From positions 186,001 to 250,000 of the forward strand of contig CAVZNQ010000013.1 of the NCBI GenBank assembly GCA_963776665.1: 64,000 nt of DNA, read 5' to 3'. The position numbers were made by a program, and so were the translations under genes. The DNA is from Roseiarcus sp963776665. Lineage in GTDB: Bacteria > Pseudomonadota > Alphaproteobacteria > Rhizobiales > Beijerinckiaceae. Positions 1 through 9,055 of this stretch are shown one piece after another. The notes below the pieces were generated by a model, which was not told where the DNA came from, searched no databases, and saw only the letters and a program-made list of their open reading frames with translations. How positions within the stretch are numbered: position 1 is the stretch's first letter; each line of letters opens with the position of its first letter.

Positions 1-1283
1 GCCGCCGCGCCGCCCTTGTCAGCCCGGTATAGAGCCAGCGCGCGCGATGCTCGCGGAAGGCGAAGCTTTCATCGAACAGCATCACGTTGTCCCACTGCGA
101 TCCCTGCGCCTTGTGGACGGTGAGCGCATAGCCGTAGTCGAACTCGTCCGATTCGCGCCTGAGCGGATAGGCGAGGTCGCCTTCCGTCCCTTCGAAAAAC
201 TGCTTCAGCACGGCGACCTTGACGGCCGAGCGGGCGCCCTCGTCCTCCGAGCGCAGGGTCATCTTGACGAAATCCTTCTTCACCCCGCCGAGCGCCTCGA
301 CCCGCCACAGGCCGCCGTTGATGAGGCCCTTGGCGCGGTCGTTGCGCAGGCAGACCAGACGGTCGCCGGCGACCGGCAGCGGCTCGCCGAAGCCGTTGAG
401 ATCGCGCATCCGCTGGTTGTAGGCGCGGCGGGTGCGGTTCACCCCGACCAGCACCTGATCGGCGGCCAGCACCTCCGCGGAGTCGAGGGCGGCGCGCCGG
501 ATGACGCGCGTCTCGCCATAGACGCCTTCCTTGAGCTCGCCGCCGGAGCGCACGACCTCCGACAGACGGATGATTGGATTGTCGTGCGCCTGGCGATGGA
601 TCTGGGTCAGCATCACGTCGGGCGCGCCGTCGGTGAAATAGCCGCCGCCCTTGACCGGCGGCAGCTGGAACGGGTCGCCCAGGACCAGGATCGGTTTGCC
701 AAACGAGAGAAGGTCGCGCGCAAGCTCCGCGTCGACCATCGAGCATTCGTCGATCACGATGAGCCCGACGCGCGAAGCCGGCCCGTCGGCGTTGAGGGTA
801 AAGGTCGGGCGCGCCTTCCGCACCCTCGCTCGCCCGGTAGATGAGCGCGTGGATGGTGGTCGCGCCCGCGCAGCCCTTGGAGCGCATAACCAGCGCCGCC
901 TTGCCGGTGAAGGCGGCGAAGGCCGTCTCGCCGCGTGCGCCCTCGGCTATGTGGCGGGCGAGCGTCGTCTTGCCGACCCCGGCATAGCCGAACAGGCGGA
1001 ACACCTGCGGCTCGCCTTGCTTAAGCCACCGGCCGACCGCGTCGATCGCCTGCGTCTGCTCGGGCGACCATTCGCGGCCGATCGGCCGCGACGACACGGC
1101 GGCGGGCGCGGGGGGCCGCTGAGCCGCGGCGATCAATTCCTCGGCCGCGCGCCTCGGCCCGCCGTGCGCGCCGCACCGGGAGCAGACCGGCGGCTGGCGG
1201 CCGAGATCGTAATATTTCGCCCCGCAAGCCAAGCACTGCCGCTTGGTTCCTAGACGGCCGGACGCCGGCTTGCTCTTGGTCAA
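1..1283 (-). CDS. RecD-like ATP-dependent DNA helicase with N-terminal zinc ribbon; frameshifted, 3' end outside window
   Basis: Superfamily 1 DNA helicase of the RecD/ExoV-alpha type, expected to unwind DNA with ATP. The TTG start at 1283 is the only good start after an upstream in-frame TGA. Residues 12-40 form a CxxC...CxxC ribbon (C17, C20, C34, C37) with a KYYDL core that resembles FYDLN-type zinc ribbons. Walker A GYAGVGKTT is at residues 99-107. Near base 810 the frame changes: upstream the protein reads to TTIHALIYRASEG, downstream the other frame gives FTLNADGPASR, Walker B VIDECSMVDAEL and the UvrD_C_2 motif ALTVHKAQGSQWDNV. One missing base explains this. The gene runs off the left edge. 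The helicase family is secure; whether the frameshift is real cannot be told from sequence alone. Confidence 0.85.
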
Positions 1284-1529
1284 TAAGCCCTCGCCCTCCG
1301 GCTCCGAGGCGCCCGAGCATAAACGATTGATTCAGATTTGAAGCGCAGCTTTTTATAAGAATTGTCGAAAACATCGCCAGCCTAAGGCCCTCCGTTGGGA
1401 GAGCCGACGCCTTGAACGCTCGATCCTAGGCCCCATATCTCCCTCATCCGGAAAGGGTTTCGCCCGGTCTGGATGGTTGACGGCAGAACCGGACCGGGCG
1501 CTTCGATGAAGGCCTGTATGTTCCGGGAG

Positions 1530-1545
1530 GCGCCTGAAAGGGGGC
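1530..1545 (+). promoter_or_regulatory. Possible RNA-thermometer hairpin over the heat-shock gene's ribosome binding site
   Basis: GCGCCU can fold back on AGGGGGC across a GAA loop, covering the purine-rich ribosome binding site 8 bases before the ATG at 1553. The pairing is short and has a G/GG internal loop. ROSE-type thermometers in front of rhizobial small heat-shock genes work by this kind of imperfect pairing, but the ROSE consensus is not recognisable here. Confidence 0.25.
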
Positions 1546-1552
1546 TTCGAAC

Positions 1553-1982
1553 ATGGTGCGTGTGACGGCGCTGACCTCTCCGCTGCTCCTCGGATTCGAT
1601 GATCTCGAGCGGGCGCTGGACAAAGTCTCGAAGACCGGGACGGACGGTTACCCGCCCTACAACATCGAGCGGATCGCCGCCGAGGGCGGCGAGCCGGAAC
1701 GATTACGCATCACCCTTGCGGTCGCCGGCTTCTCGCAGGACCAGATCGAGGTCACCGTCGAGGAGAACCAGCTCACTGATCCGCGGCCGGCAGCAGGAGG
1801 ACAAGGCGCGGGAATATCTGCATCGCGGCATCGCGGCGCGGCAGTTCCAGCGCAGCTTCCTCCTGGCCGAGGGCATGCAGGTGCTGAGCGCCGATCTGGC
1901 GCAGGGGTTGCTCGCGATCGATCTCGTTCGACCGCAGCCCGAGCGGGTGGTGCGAAAGATACGGATATCGGCGCGCGATTGA
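1553..1982 (+). CDS. Hsp20-family small heat-shock protein (IbpA-like), single-base frameshift
   Basis: ATP-independent holdase chaperone of the alpha-crystallin family, cytoplasmic, binding unfolding proteins under heat stress. The N-terminal part PPYNIERIAAEGG and VAVAGF-like ITLAVAGFSQDQIEVTVEEN is the start of the alpha-crystallin domain. After ENQL the frame changes at about base 1775: removal of one A restores LIRGRQQEDK, YLHRGIAARQFQRSF and the closing beta strands GLLAIDLVRPQPERVVRKI, all standard for IbpA-type proteins. Corrected length is about 142 residues, normal for the family. The DUF1150 gene follows 55 bases downstream, the usual alphaproteobacterial pairing. The interruption may be a sequencing indel, because the downstream part is perfectly conserved. 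Confidence 0.87.
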
Positions 1983-2037
1983 AGGATGCGCGGCCTTAAG
2001 GCGGGTCGTAGCGACCGCCGGATGAAGGAGAGACGCG

Positions 2038-2310
2038 ATGAGAGAAGAAAGCCACAAGACGGCGGCGGTCGCCCCGGACCTGACGGCGCAGGAATTCGCC
2101 CATCTCGGGGGCGGCTCTCTCGCCTATGTGAAGACGATCGCTTCCGAAGACGTCGCCCGCCTCTTCCCCCAGGCGCCGCCGCTCAAGCCCGGAATGACGC
2201 TGTTTGCGCTGCTCGGCGCCGACGGCTCGCCGATCATGCTGACCGATTCGAAGGACGCGGCGATCGCCAACGCCTGGGAGCACGAGCTCGAGACCGTGAG
2301 CCTGCACTGA
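2038..2310 (+). CDS. DUF1150 family protein
   Basis: 90-residue cytoplasmic protein of unknown function. It matches the DUF1150 family, found in alphaproteobacteria directly downstream of small heat-shock genes; the diagnostic middle part is LAYVKTIASEDV followed by a short beta-rich segment GMTLFALLGADGSPIMLTDS and the ending NAWEHELETVSLH. A GGAGAG ribosome binding site lies 7 bases before the ATG. It sits 55 bases after the Hsp20 gene on the same strand, so the two are probably co-transcribed and heat-regulated together. No enzymatic motif is visible. Confidence 0.88.
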   Translation: MREESHKTAAVAPDLTAQEFAHLGGGSLAYVKTIASEDVARLFPQAPPLKPGMTLFALLGADGSPIMLTDSKDAAIANAWEHELETVSLH

Positions 2311-2387
2311 GGCAGCGGCCGGCGCTGTCCGCGAAGAGGCGAATCGGATAGAGGTTGCGGTCCGCCAAAGCCACAAGGATCGCGGGT

Positions 2388-3179
2388 ATGCGCGCCTATC
2401 TCGATCTGATGCGTGATGCGCTGGAGAACGGCGCGCTGAAGGACGACCGCACCGGCACCGGCGTCCGCTCGCTCTTCGGCCGCCAGCTGCGTTTCGACCT
2501 CGCTCAAGGCTTTCCCCTCGTCACGACGAAGCGGCTCCATCTCAAGTCGATCGTGCGCGAGCTGATCTGGTTTTTGCGCGGCGACACCAACATCGCTTAT
2601 CTCAAGGCGCACGGGGTTTCGATCTGGGACGAGTGGGCGGATGAGAGCGGCGACCTCGGGCCGGTCTACGGCAAGCAGTGGCGCGCGTGGGAAGGGCCGG
2701 ACGGGCGCACGATCGATCAGATCGCCTGGGTGATCGAGGAGATCCGGCGCAACCCCGACTCGCGCCGCCTCGTCGTCTCGGCCTGGAACGTCGCCGAGAT
2801 CGAACGGATGAAGCTCGCGCCCTGCCACTGCCTGTTCCAGTTCTATGCGGCGAACGGCCGCTTGTCGTGCCAGCTCTACCAGCGTTCGGCCGACATCTTT
2901 CTCGGCGTCCCGTTCAACATCGCGAGCTACGCGCTTCTGACCCATCTCGTCGCCCGCGAATGCGGGCTTGAGGCCGGCGAGTTCGTGCACACGTTCGGCG
3001 ACGTCCATCTCTACCGCAACCACGAGGACCAGGCCCGCGAGCAGCTCGCGCGTGAGCCGCGCCCGCTGCCGCATCTCAAGCTCGGCGACGTCGGCTCGAT
3101 CTTCGACCTCAACGCCGACGCGATCGCGTTCGAAGGCTACGACCCGTGGCCGGCGATCAAGGCCAAGGTCGCGGTGTGA
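2388..3179 (+). CDS. thyA: Thymidylate synthase
   Basis: Converts dUMP and 5,10-methylene-tetrahydrofolate to dTMP and dihydrofolate; cytoplasmic homodimer. The start at 2388 gives MRAYLDLMRD, the family's usual beginning, with AAGGAT upstream; the frame stays open further upstream without a better start. The catalytic cysteine is in LAPCHCLFQFY at residue 146, the same number as in E. coli. Other signatures are the DRTGTG loop, RSADIFLGVPFNIASYALL and the C-terminal GYDPWPAIKAKVAV. At 263 residues it has family length. The dihydrofolate reductase gene overlaps its stop by 4 bases, so folate oxidation and re-reduction are coupled in one operon. Confidence 0.98.
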   Translation: MRAYLDLMRDALENGALKDDRTGTGVRSLFGRQLRFDLAQGFPLVTTKRLHLKSIVRELIWFLRGDTNIAYLKAHGVSIWDEWADESGDLGPVYGKQWRAWEGPDGRTIDQIAWVIEEIRRNPDSRRLVVSAWNVAEIERMKLAPCHCLFQFYAANGRLSCQLYQRSADIFLGVPFNIASYALLTHLVARECGLEAGEFVHTFGDVHLYRNHEDQAREQLAREPRPLPHLKLGDVGSIFDLNADAIAFEGYDPWPAIKAKVAV

Positions 3180-3727
3180 GGGATGCGCCGCTCGTCCTGG
3201 TCGCGGCCGTCGCGCGCAACGGCGTCATCGGCGCAAACCAGGGACTCCCCTGGCGGCTTTCCGGCGATCTGAAGCGGTTCAAGGCGCTGACCTGGGGAAA
3301 GCCGATGTTGATGGGACGTAAGACCTATCTCACCATCGGCCGCGCGCTGCCCGGGCGCGAGACGATCGTCGTCACTCGCGATCCCGATTTCAGCGCGCCG
3401 GGCGTCGTTGTCGCCCACGGCCTCGAGGGAGCGCTCGATCTCGCCGCCGAGCGCGCCCGCGTCATGGGGGCGAACGAAATCATCGTCGCCGGCGGCGGCG
3501 AGATCTACGCCCAGACGATCGGTCGCGCCGGGCGGCTCTTGATCACCGAAGTCGCGCTCGACGCGAAGGGCGAGACTCTCTTCCCCCCGATCGACCGGGC
3601 CCATTGGCGGGAGGTCTCGCGTGAGAAGGGCAAGCGCGGGCCGCAAGACGAGGCCGATTTCGCCTTCGTGGAATATGAGCGACGGGCGGGGTCGAAGGAG
3701 GCGCTTCGGACGGCAATTTTTAATTAA
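3176..3727 (+). CDS. folA: Dihydrofolate reductase
   Basis: Reduces dihydrofolate to tetrahydrofolate with NADPH, regenerating the cofactor consumed by ThyA encoded just upstream. GTG at 3176 overlaps the thyA stop (GTGA), which decides the start; the resulting 183 residues fit the family. The N-terminal strand LVAAVARNGVIGANQGLPW, the active-site segment LPWRLSGDLKRFK, GRKTYLTIGRALPGR and the NADPH-binding IIVAGGGEIYAQTI are all visible. The C-terminus has the typical FAFVEYERR strand followed by about 14 extra residues. Translational coupling to thyA is likely. Confidence 0.97.
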   Translation: MRDAPLVLVAAVARNGVIGANQGLPWRLSGDLKRFKALTWGKPMLMGRKTYLTIGRALPGRETIVVTRDPDFSAPGVVVAHGLEGALDLAAERARVMGANEIIVAGGGEIYAQTIGRAGRLLITEVALDAKGETLFPPIDRAHWREVSREKGKRGPQDEADFAFVEYERRAGSKEALRTAIFN

Positions 3728-3962
3728 ATTGGAAACTACGCGTAAGCTGGCCTCTGCGCCAATCCCGCCCTTCCTCATGCCGAGAGCGCGAGCGCCGTTC
3801 TGCGCCCCTCACGCGGGCGAAAGATCGTCCCCCGGTCGAGCCGCTCAGCGGAGTCTTCGGCGCGAAACGGCCACGCGCCGGGAAACCCCGATGGAATGGA
3901 ACGGACAAACGCACCGGACCCAGCAGTCTTGGACTTCACATCCCGGCGCGGCTTGGGACGCG

Positions 3963-4925
3963 TCACGCCCGGGAGGGCTGCGGACAGGGAGCCGTGGCGC
4001 GACGGCCGCGATCTCGCAACAACCCCCCCAATCCGAACAGGGCGACGGCTGAGCCCAGGAGCAGGTAAGTCGCAGGCTCCGGAACGACTCCGCCCTCATA
4101 GCCGTCGATGAACGCATAGGTGGCGCCGGTGGCGGGATCGAAGAGCTGGCCGAGCGCGACATCCCACAGATCCGGCCCGGGCTCCGGGAACGGGTCCGTG
4201 AAGCTTTGCATGCCGTCTGCAGAAAGCGCGAACGTCGAGGGCGAAGCCAACACCGCGCCGCTCGGCAGGTTGCCCGCCGCTATGCTGGCAAGACTGAGCG
4301 CGTCCAGCTCGCTCGTGGTGATATCGCCCAGGAACGCCAAATTTTCGATTGTAAACGAGGTGTCGGAAAAGACCGTCGGATCGAGAGCGTTGGAGATCGT
4401 GTAGGAGGTGTCGAACGTGCCGCTCTGGCTCTTGATCTTCAACGCGCCGGTCGTGGTCGGGGTGTTCATATTGTCGATGTCGAGATAAAGACCGCCGCTG
4501 GTCTTGACGGCGACATTGCCATTGAAAATCAAATTGAACGTGAGCGTGTCTCCCGGCTGGAACTTGGCCGAACCCGCCGCGCCAAAGGAGATGAAACCGG
4601 GCTTCATCGCGGCCATTCCTCCCCCGGGCTGCGACGACACCGACGCAGCGACCGGCACGATGATTTCCTGCCCGTTCCGGTCGATGGTCAGAGCCGAATT
4701 CTTCGTGTCCAAGGAATTGCCGTTGTAGGCGCCGGTGATCAAAATACGCGCCACGTCGGAGGTTGCCCCCGGAGCATAGGGGACGGGGCCGATATCGAGA
4801 ATGGTCGCTTTGATCTTGTTCGCTCCGGCGGGAGTCGCCCACCCCCCCAGAACGGCGATCGCAAGGATCGCAAGCCAACCGACGATCTGTCCGGAATGAA
4901 TGCGTAATAGGGAAAAGGTTTGCAT
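3963..4925 (-). CDS. PEP-CTERM sorting domain protein (secreted)
   Basis: 320-residue exported protein. It has a hydrophobic signal segment around residues 15-35 ending near GGWATPAGANK, a long beta-rich, Asn/Thr/Ser-rich ectodomain, and a C-terminal sorting signal: VPEPATYLLLG, a hydrophobic helix SAVALFGLGGLL and the basic tail RDRGRR. This tripartite tail is the PEP-CTERM substrate of exosortase/EpsH systems, which anchor or release proteins at the cell surface in exopolysaccharide-producing bacteria. GGGAGG lies 6 bases before the ATG at 4925. The ectodomain is not recognisable, so its role is unknown. A second protein of this class is encoded at 13191-13991. No exosortase gene is in the window. 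Confidence 0.85.
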   Translation of the reverse strand: MQTFSLLRIHSGQIVGWLAILAIAVLGGWATPAGANKIKATILDIGPVPYAPGATSDVARILITGAYNGNSLDTKNSALTIDRNGQEIIVPVAASVSSQPGGGMAAMKPGFISFGAAGSAKFQPGDTLTFNLIFNGNVAVKTSGGLYLDIDNMNTPTTTGALKIKSQSGTFDTSYTISNALDPTVFSDTSFTIENLAFLGDITTSELDALSLASIAAGNLPSGAVLASPSTFALSADGMQSFTDPFPEPGPDLWDVALGQLFDPATGATYAFIDGYEGGVVPEPATYLLLGSAVALFGLGGLLRDRGRRATAPCPQPSRA

Positions 4926-5045
4926 CCGCCGCCTCCCAAGGCGGCCGAGCGATCACGGCCGCCTTCGAAAGATGCCCACAGGGGAATGCTACGTTCTGTT
5001 CCCTTTGTTAGGTTTGTTCTGGTTTTGCGTCAATTGACCGGAAAC

Positions 5046-5065
5046 GATCGACAGCGGCGTCGATC
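5046..5065 (-). terminator. Possible terminator after galT
   Basis: Perfect 7-bp inverted repeat GATCGAC/GTCGATC with a 6-base spacer, 12 bases beyond the galT stop. The following T-run in the minus direction is weak (GTTTCC), so termination would be inefficient. Confidence 0.3.
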
Positions 5066-5076
5066 CAAAAACGGCC

Positions 5077-6105
5077 CTAACCCGCCGCCTGGCGCAGCCG
5101 TTCCGCCGCCGCCTCCGGCGTGAGGTCGCGCTGCGGAGAACCCAGCATCTCGAATCCGACCATGAACTTCCTGATCGTCGCCGAGCGCAAAAGCGGCGGA
5201 TAGAAATGGGCATGCATCTGCCATTCGACGTGCAAGGCGCCGTCGGCCGGCTTCTGGTGGAATCCCATCGAATAGGGGAACGGCGCGTCGAACAATTTGT
5301 CGTAGCGCCCGGTCAGTTGGGAGAGCGCGGCCGCGAGCGAGGTTTTCTCGCGAGCTTTCAATTCGTCGAAGCCTCCGATGCGCCGTCGCGGCAGGATCAT
5401 GGTCTCGAACGGCCAGATCGCCCAGAACGGAACGACGACGCAAAAATCGTCGTTGGCGAATACGATACGCTCGCCAAGCTCAAGCTCGCGCTCGAGATAG
5501 TCGACGAGCAGCGGCCGGCCGTGCGCGACAAAATATTCGCCCTGCCGGCGGTTCTCCTTCTCGAGTTCGTTCGGCAGGTGGCGGGTCGCCCAGATCTGGC
5601 CGTGGGGGTGAGGGTTCGACGCACCCATCATCTCGCCGCGATTCTCGAAAATCTGCACCGAGGAGATGTCTGGCAGGGCGCCGAGAGCGATCGTCTCCTC
5701 GACCCAGACATCGACGACGCGCTCGATGTCTGCGACCGCCATTCCCGAGAGCGTAAGATCGTGACGCGGCGAAAAGCAGAGCACCCGGCAGACGCCCGTT
5801 TCGCCCTCCGCAACGATCAGCCCGTCGACTTCGCTGTTCGTTGGCGCATCGGCCTTAAGCGCCGGAAAATCGTTGTCGAACACAAAGGTGTGCCGATAGT
5901 CGGGATTGCGGACGCCGTTGGCGCGAAGGTTGCCCGCGCAGAGATAGCAGTCCGGCTCATGGGGGAGCGCCGGGGGAGCGCCTTTCGCCTCGCGCCGGCC
6001 CTGCCAGGGGCGCTGGGCGCGATGAGGCGAAACCAGCACCCATTCCCCGGTAAGCGGATTTAGGCGGCGGTGGGAGGCGTTGCGGAGCAGGCTCGGGCTC
6101 ACCAT
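5077..6105 (-). CDS. galT: Galactose-1-phosphate uridylyltransferase
   Basis: Leloir pathway enzyme that transfers UMP from UDP-glucose to galactose-1-phosphate. The catalytic histidine motif is NPHPHGQIWA, and the zinc ligands begin with CYLCAGN near residue 53. The N-terminal RRLNPLTGEWVLVSPHR and C-terminal GFEMLGSPQRDLTPEAAAERLR are characteristic of the class I (GalT, HIT superfamily) enzyme. Its 342 residues match the E. coli length closely. It begins 14 bases after the galactokinase stop, so galK-galT form an operon on the minus strand. No UDP-galactose epimerase gene is next to them. Confidence 0.97.
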   Translation of the reverse strand: MVSPSLLRNASHRRLNPLTGEWVLVSPHRAQRPWQGRREAKGAPPALPHEPDCYLCAGNLRANGVRNPDYRHTFVFDNDFPALKADAPTNSEVDGLIVAEGETGVCRVLCFSPRHDLTLSGMAVADIERVVDVWVEETIALGALPDISSVQIFENRGEMMGASNPHPHGQIWATRHLPNELEKENRRQGEYFVAHGRPLLVDYLERELELGERIVFANDDFCVVVPFWAIWPFETMILPRRRIGGFDELKAREKTSLAAALSQLTGRYDKLFDAPFPYSMGFHQKPADGALHVEWQMHAHFYPPLLRSATIRKFMVGFEMLGSPQRDLTPEAAAERLRQAAG

Positions 6106-6118
6106 GGGCCGAGGCTCC

Positions 6119-7279
6119 TCAAGCCGGGATCAGGCGAACGCCGTCCGACGGCGTGCAGGCGAAGATTTCGGCTTCAAGCCCGGTCGAGACCCGATAGCCG
6201 TCGATCATGGTCCGCGACGCCTTCTCGACCGCGGAAGCTTCGACCAGGCTCACCGTGCAGCCGCCGAAACCGCCGCCGGTCATCCGCGAGCCGTAGACCC
6301 CCTCGACGGTCTGGGCGAGACCGACCAAGGTATCGACCTCCGGGCAGGTGATCTCGAAGTCGTCGCGCATCGACACGTGGGACAAACTCATCGCTCGCCC
6401 GCAGGCGACGAAGTCGCCGGCGCCAAGCGCTCGCTCCGCTTCGAGGACGCGGGCGTTCTCGGTCACGATGTGGCGGCAACGCCGGTAGATGAGATCGGGC
6501 AGCTTGTGGCGGCTGGCTTCAAGCTCTTCCGGGGTCACGTCGCGCAGCGCCTTGATCGGCCCGAGCGTGCGGCTCAGAAGCCTCACTCCTTCCTCGCAGG
6601 CTTCGCGCCGGGCGTTGTACTCGCCGCCCGCATGCTGGTGGCGAACCATGCTATTGGCGACGAGAATCCTCAAGTTCGGGGCGATGGCCACGTTACGCGA
6701 GACCAGGCTGCGACAATCGATCAGCAGGGCATGACCGGCGACGCCGCGGCAGGAGATATATTGATCCATCACCCCGCAACGCATGCCGACGAAGTCATTT
6801 TCGGCCCGCTGGCAGATCTTGGCGATCTCGATCGGCTTGAAAGGCAAGCCGGCCGCGGTCAGGAGCGCATGCGCGCACGAGACTTCGAGCGCGGCCGACG
6901 AGCTTAACCCCGCTCCGATCGGGACGTCGGTCCAAACAATGAGATCGGCGCCGCGCAGAGTCCATCCGCTGTTCTCAAGCATGAGCGCGACGCCGAGGAT
7001 ATAGTCCGACCAGTCCCCGGCGGCGGCCGCGGGCGGGGAATCAAGATCAAACTCCCGAGTTTCGTCCATGATCATCGAATAGACCCGGAGGCGCCGGTCG
7101 GGCCGCGGCGACGCTGCGGCGAGGGTGGCGAATTCGAGCGCCGCCGGCATGACGAAGCCGTCGTTATAGTCGGTGTGCTCGCCGATCAGATTGACGCGGC
7201 CGGGCGCGCGGCTGACTGTCGGCGCGCGGCCGAAACGGTAGGCGAACTCCACCGCCAGGTCACGCGCTTGAACGCTCAT
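6119..7279 (-). CDS. galK: Galactokinase
   Basis: Phosphorylates galactose at C1 with ATP; GHMP kinase superfamily. The signatures are GRVNLIGEHTDYNDGFVMP (substrate binding, near residue 28), PIGAGLSSSAALEVS (GHMP ATP loop) and MTGGGFGGCTVSLVE near the C-terminus. The ATG at 7279 is preceded by GGGAGGATCC and gives 386 residues, the family length; the frame stays open upstream, but without a ribosome binding site. First gene of the galK-galT pair. A conserved Asp for catalysis lies in CGVMDQYISC. Confidence 0.96.
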   Translation of the reverse strand: MSVQARDLAVEFAYRFGRAPTVSRAPGRVNLIGEHTDYNDGFVMPAALEFATLAAASPRPDRRLRVYSMIMDETREFDLDSPPAAAAGDWSDYILGVALMLENSGWTLRGADLIVWTDVPIGAGLSSSAALEVSCAHALLTAAGLPFKPIEIAKICQRAENDFVGMRCGVMDQYISCRGVAGHALLIDCRSLVSRNVAIAPNLRILVANSMVRHQHAGGEYNARREACEEGVRLLSRTLGPIKALRDVTPEELEASRHKLPDLIYRRCRHIVTENARVLEAERALGAGDFVACGRAMSLSHVSMRDDFEITCPEVDTLVGLAQTVEGVYGSRMTGGGFGGCTVSLVEASAVEKASRTMIDGYRVSTGLEAEIFACTPSDGVRLIPA

Positions 7280-7400
7280 CTCGGATCCTCCCATCGAACC
7301 GGAAACGCCTGCCGGCGCACGCGTCAAGCACGGATTGGCGCAACTCGTCCAGTGAGCGTGGCGGCTGAAAGGCCGCAGCGGCATGCCGCACGAGCAATGC

Positions 7401-8975
7401 TCAACGGGCGAGCCGAAGCGCGCCCAGCGCCCGTCTGAGGAGCGCCGCCGGCATGGCTTGGGTCAGCCACAGTCCCGCGCCGAGGGTGGGAAAATAAACC
7501 GCGACCCCGATTGCGGTCAGGGCCAGGAGCCTCGCTTCACGGGCGAAGCGCGGGAGACGGGCCAAAAGCTCCGCAAGCGGTCCGTCCGCCAGCGTCAGCG
7601 CCAGCGCCAGCGCCCCCGCCCCAAACAGCGTCGCGGCCAAGGTCGCGAGCAGTCGGGCGTCGGGCGCCGTCCAGCCGCGTCGCCTGGCGAGCGCGAACAC
7701 CCCGGCGACCTTGATCCAAAGGCCCGCGGCTGTAGCGAGCGCCAGACCGGGCGCGCCGAGCGGCCGAAACAGCGCGATCTTGAGCGCCACATTGACCGCG
7801 ACCCCAACCAGCGTCACCTTCATTGGCGTCGCCGTGTCGCCGCGCGAAAGAAAGCTCGCCGACACGATCCGGTCGACGAGCAGCGCCGGCATGCCGACCG
7901 CGTAAGCGGCGAGCACCCCTGCGGCCTGCTGGGTCGCGTTCGCCTTGAAGGCGCCGTGCTCGAAGGCGACCGCGATGATGAGATCGGGAACGAGAAGAAA
8001 TGCGACCACGAACGGGGCGCCGAGCGCCAGCGTCAGCGAAGCGGCGCGGTTCTGCGCGGCAAGCGCGCCCTTTTCGTCCCCAAGGGCCACCAGGGCCGAC
8101 ATTTCTCTCAGCAGCACCGAGCCGGTAGCGATCACGATGACCCCGCCGGGCAATTGGTAAAGCCGGTCCGCGTAGCTGATTGCGGACAAGCCGCCCGTCG
8201 GCAGCAGAGAACCGACGATCTGGTCGGCGAGCGCGCCAATCTGATAGCTCGCCGAGATGCCGATTGCCGGCCCCAGCATCCAAAAGAATCGCCGGATATC
8301 CGGCGTCCGGCGCGGCCAGGTCAGCCGCTCGAGGAGCCCGCGCCGGCGCGCATCGACCATGACGATCGCGAGCTGGATCGCGCCGGAAGCGAGAAATCCC
8401 CAGCTCGCCATGCTCGCCAGCCCAGGCGAAAGTCTCGGAAAAAAGGCGGCGAAGCCGAGAAACGCGATCATGCACACATTCGCTGCGGCAGGCGCAGAAG
8501 CAGGCGAACCCCAGGCGTTGTTGGCGTTGAGCGTCCCCTGATGGAGCGCGAAGACGGCAATGAACGCGATGTAGGGGAACATGATCCGCGACATCGCGAC
8601 CGCCTGGTCGAACTTGTCGGGCTGGCTGACGAAGCCGGGCGAGGTCAGGCGCACGAGCAGCGGCATGTCGAGATAGACGACGCCGAGGAGGACGATCTGC
8701 GACAGGACGAGGAGCGTGAACACCTGGCTCGCGAAACGGCTGGCCTCCTCGGGACCCGACGCTTCGAGCACGCGGGTGTAGGTCGGCAGATAGGCGGCGT
8801 TGAACGACCCCTCGCCAAAGATCTGGCGGAACTGGTTCGGGAGCTTGATCGCCGCCACATAGGCGTCATTGAGCGCTCCGCCGCCCATAAGCGCAGCAAG
8901 CGCGATATCGCGCAGGAAGCCAGTCAGCCGGGAGGCGATCGTCCAGCCGCCGACCAGAAAGATATTTCGGTACAT
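7401..8975 (-). CDS. murJ: Lipid II flippase MurJ
   Basis: Inner-membrane MOP-superfamily flippase that moves the peptidoglycan precursor lipid II to the periplasmic side. The start at 8975 gives MYRNIFLVGGWTIASRLTGF, the usual MurJ beginning; an upstream extension in the same frame is unlikely. FLRDIALAALMGGGALNDAY and FGEGSFNAAYLPTY are hallmark segments, and about 14 membrane helices follow over 524 residues. It lies just upstream of galK on the same strand, though about 120 bases separate them and no functional link is apparent. Confidence 0.95.
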   Translation of the reverse strand: MYRNIFLVGGWTIASRLTGFLRDIALAALMGGGALNDAYVAAIKLPNQFRQIFGEGSFNAAYLPTYTRVLEASGPEEASRFASQVFTLLVLSQIVLLGVVYLDMPLLVRLTSPGFVSQPDKFDQAVAMSRIMFPYIAFIAVFALHQGTLNANNAWGSPASAPAAANVCMIAFLGFAAFFPRLSPGLASMASWGFLASGAIQLAIVMVDARRRGLLERLTWPRRTPDIRRFFWMLGPAIGISASYQIGALADQIVGSLLPTGGLSAISYADRLYQLPGGVIVIATGSVLLREMSALVALGDEKGALAAQNRAASLTLALGAPFVVAFLLVPDLIIAVAFEHGAFKANATQQAAGVLAAYAVGMPALLVDRIVSASFLSRGDTATPMKVTLVGVAVNVALKIALFRPLGAPGLALATAAGLWIKVAGVFALARRRGWTAPDARLLATLAATLFGAGALALALTLADGPLAELLARLPRFAREARLLALTAIGVAVYFPTLGAGLWLTQAMPAALLRRALGALRLAR

Positions 8976-9055
8976 TAGGCCCGGTTTAGCCGGATTCGTC
9001 GTGGGGCTGAAATCGCGCCGCCGCAGCGGAGAGCCGGTTGCTGCTCCGCTGGCGT

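Noticed and set aside
7383..8978. Open frame of 531 codons on the plus strand
   Set aside because: It lies antisense to murJ, has an Arg/Glu/Asp-rich composition typical of GC-rich shadow frames, and no domain.
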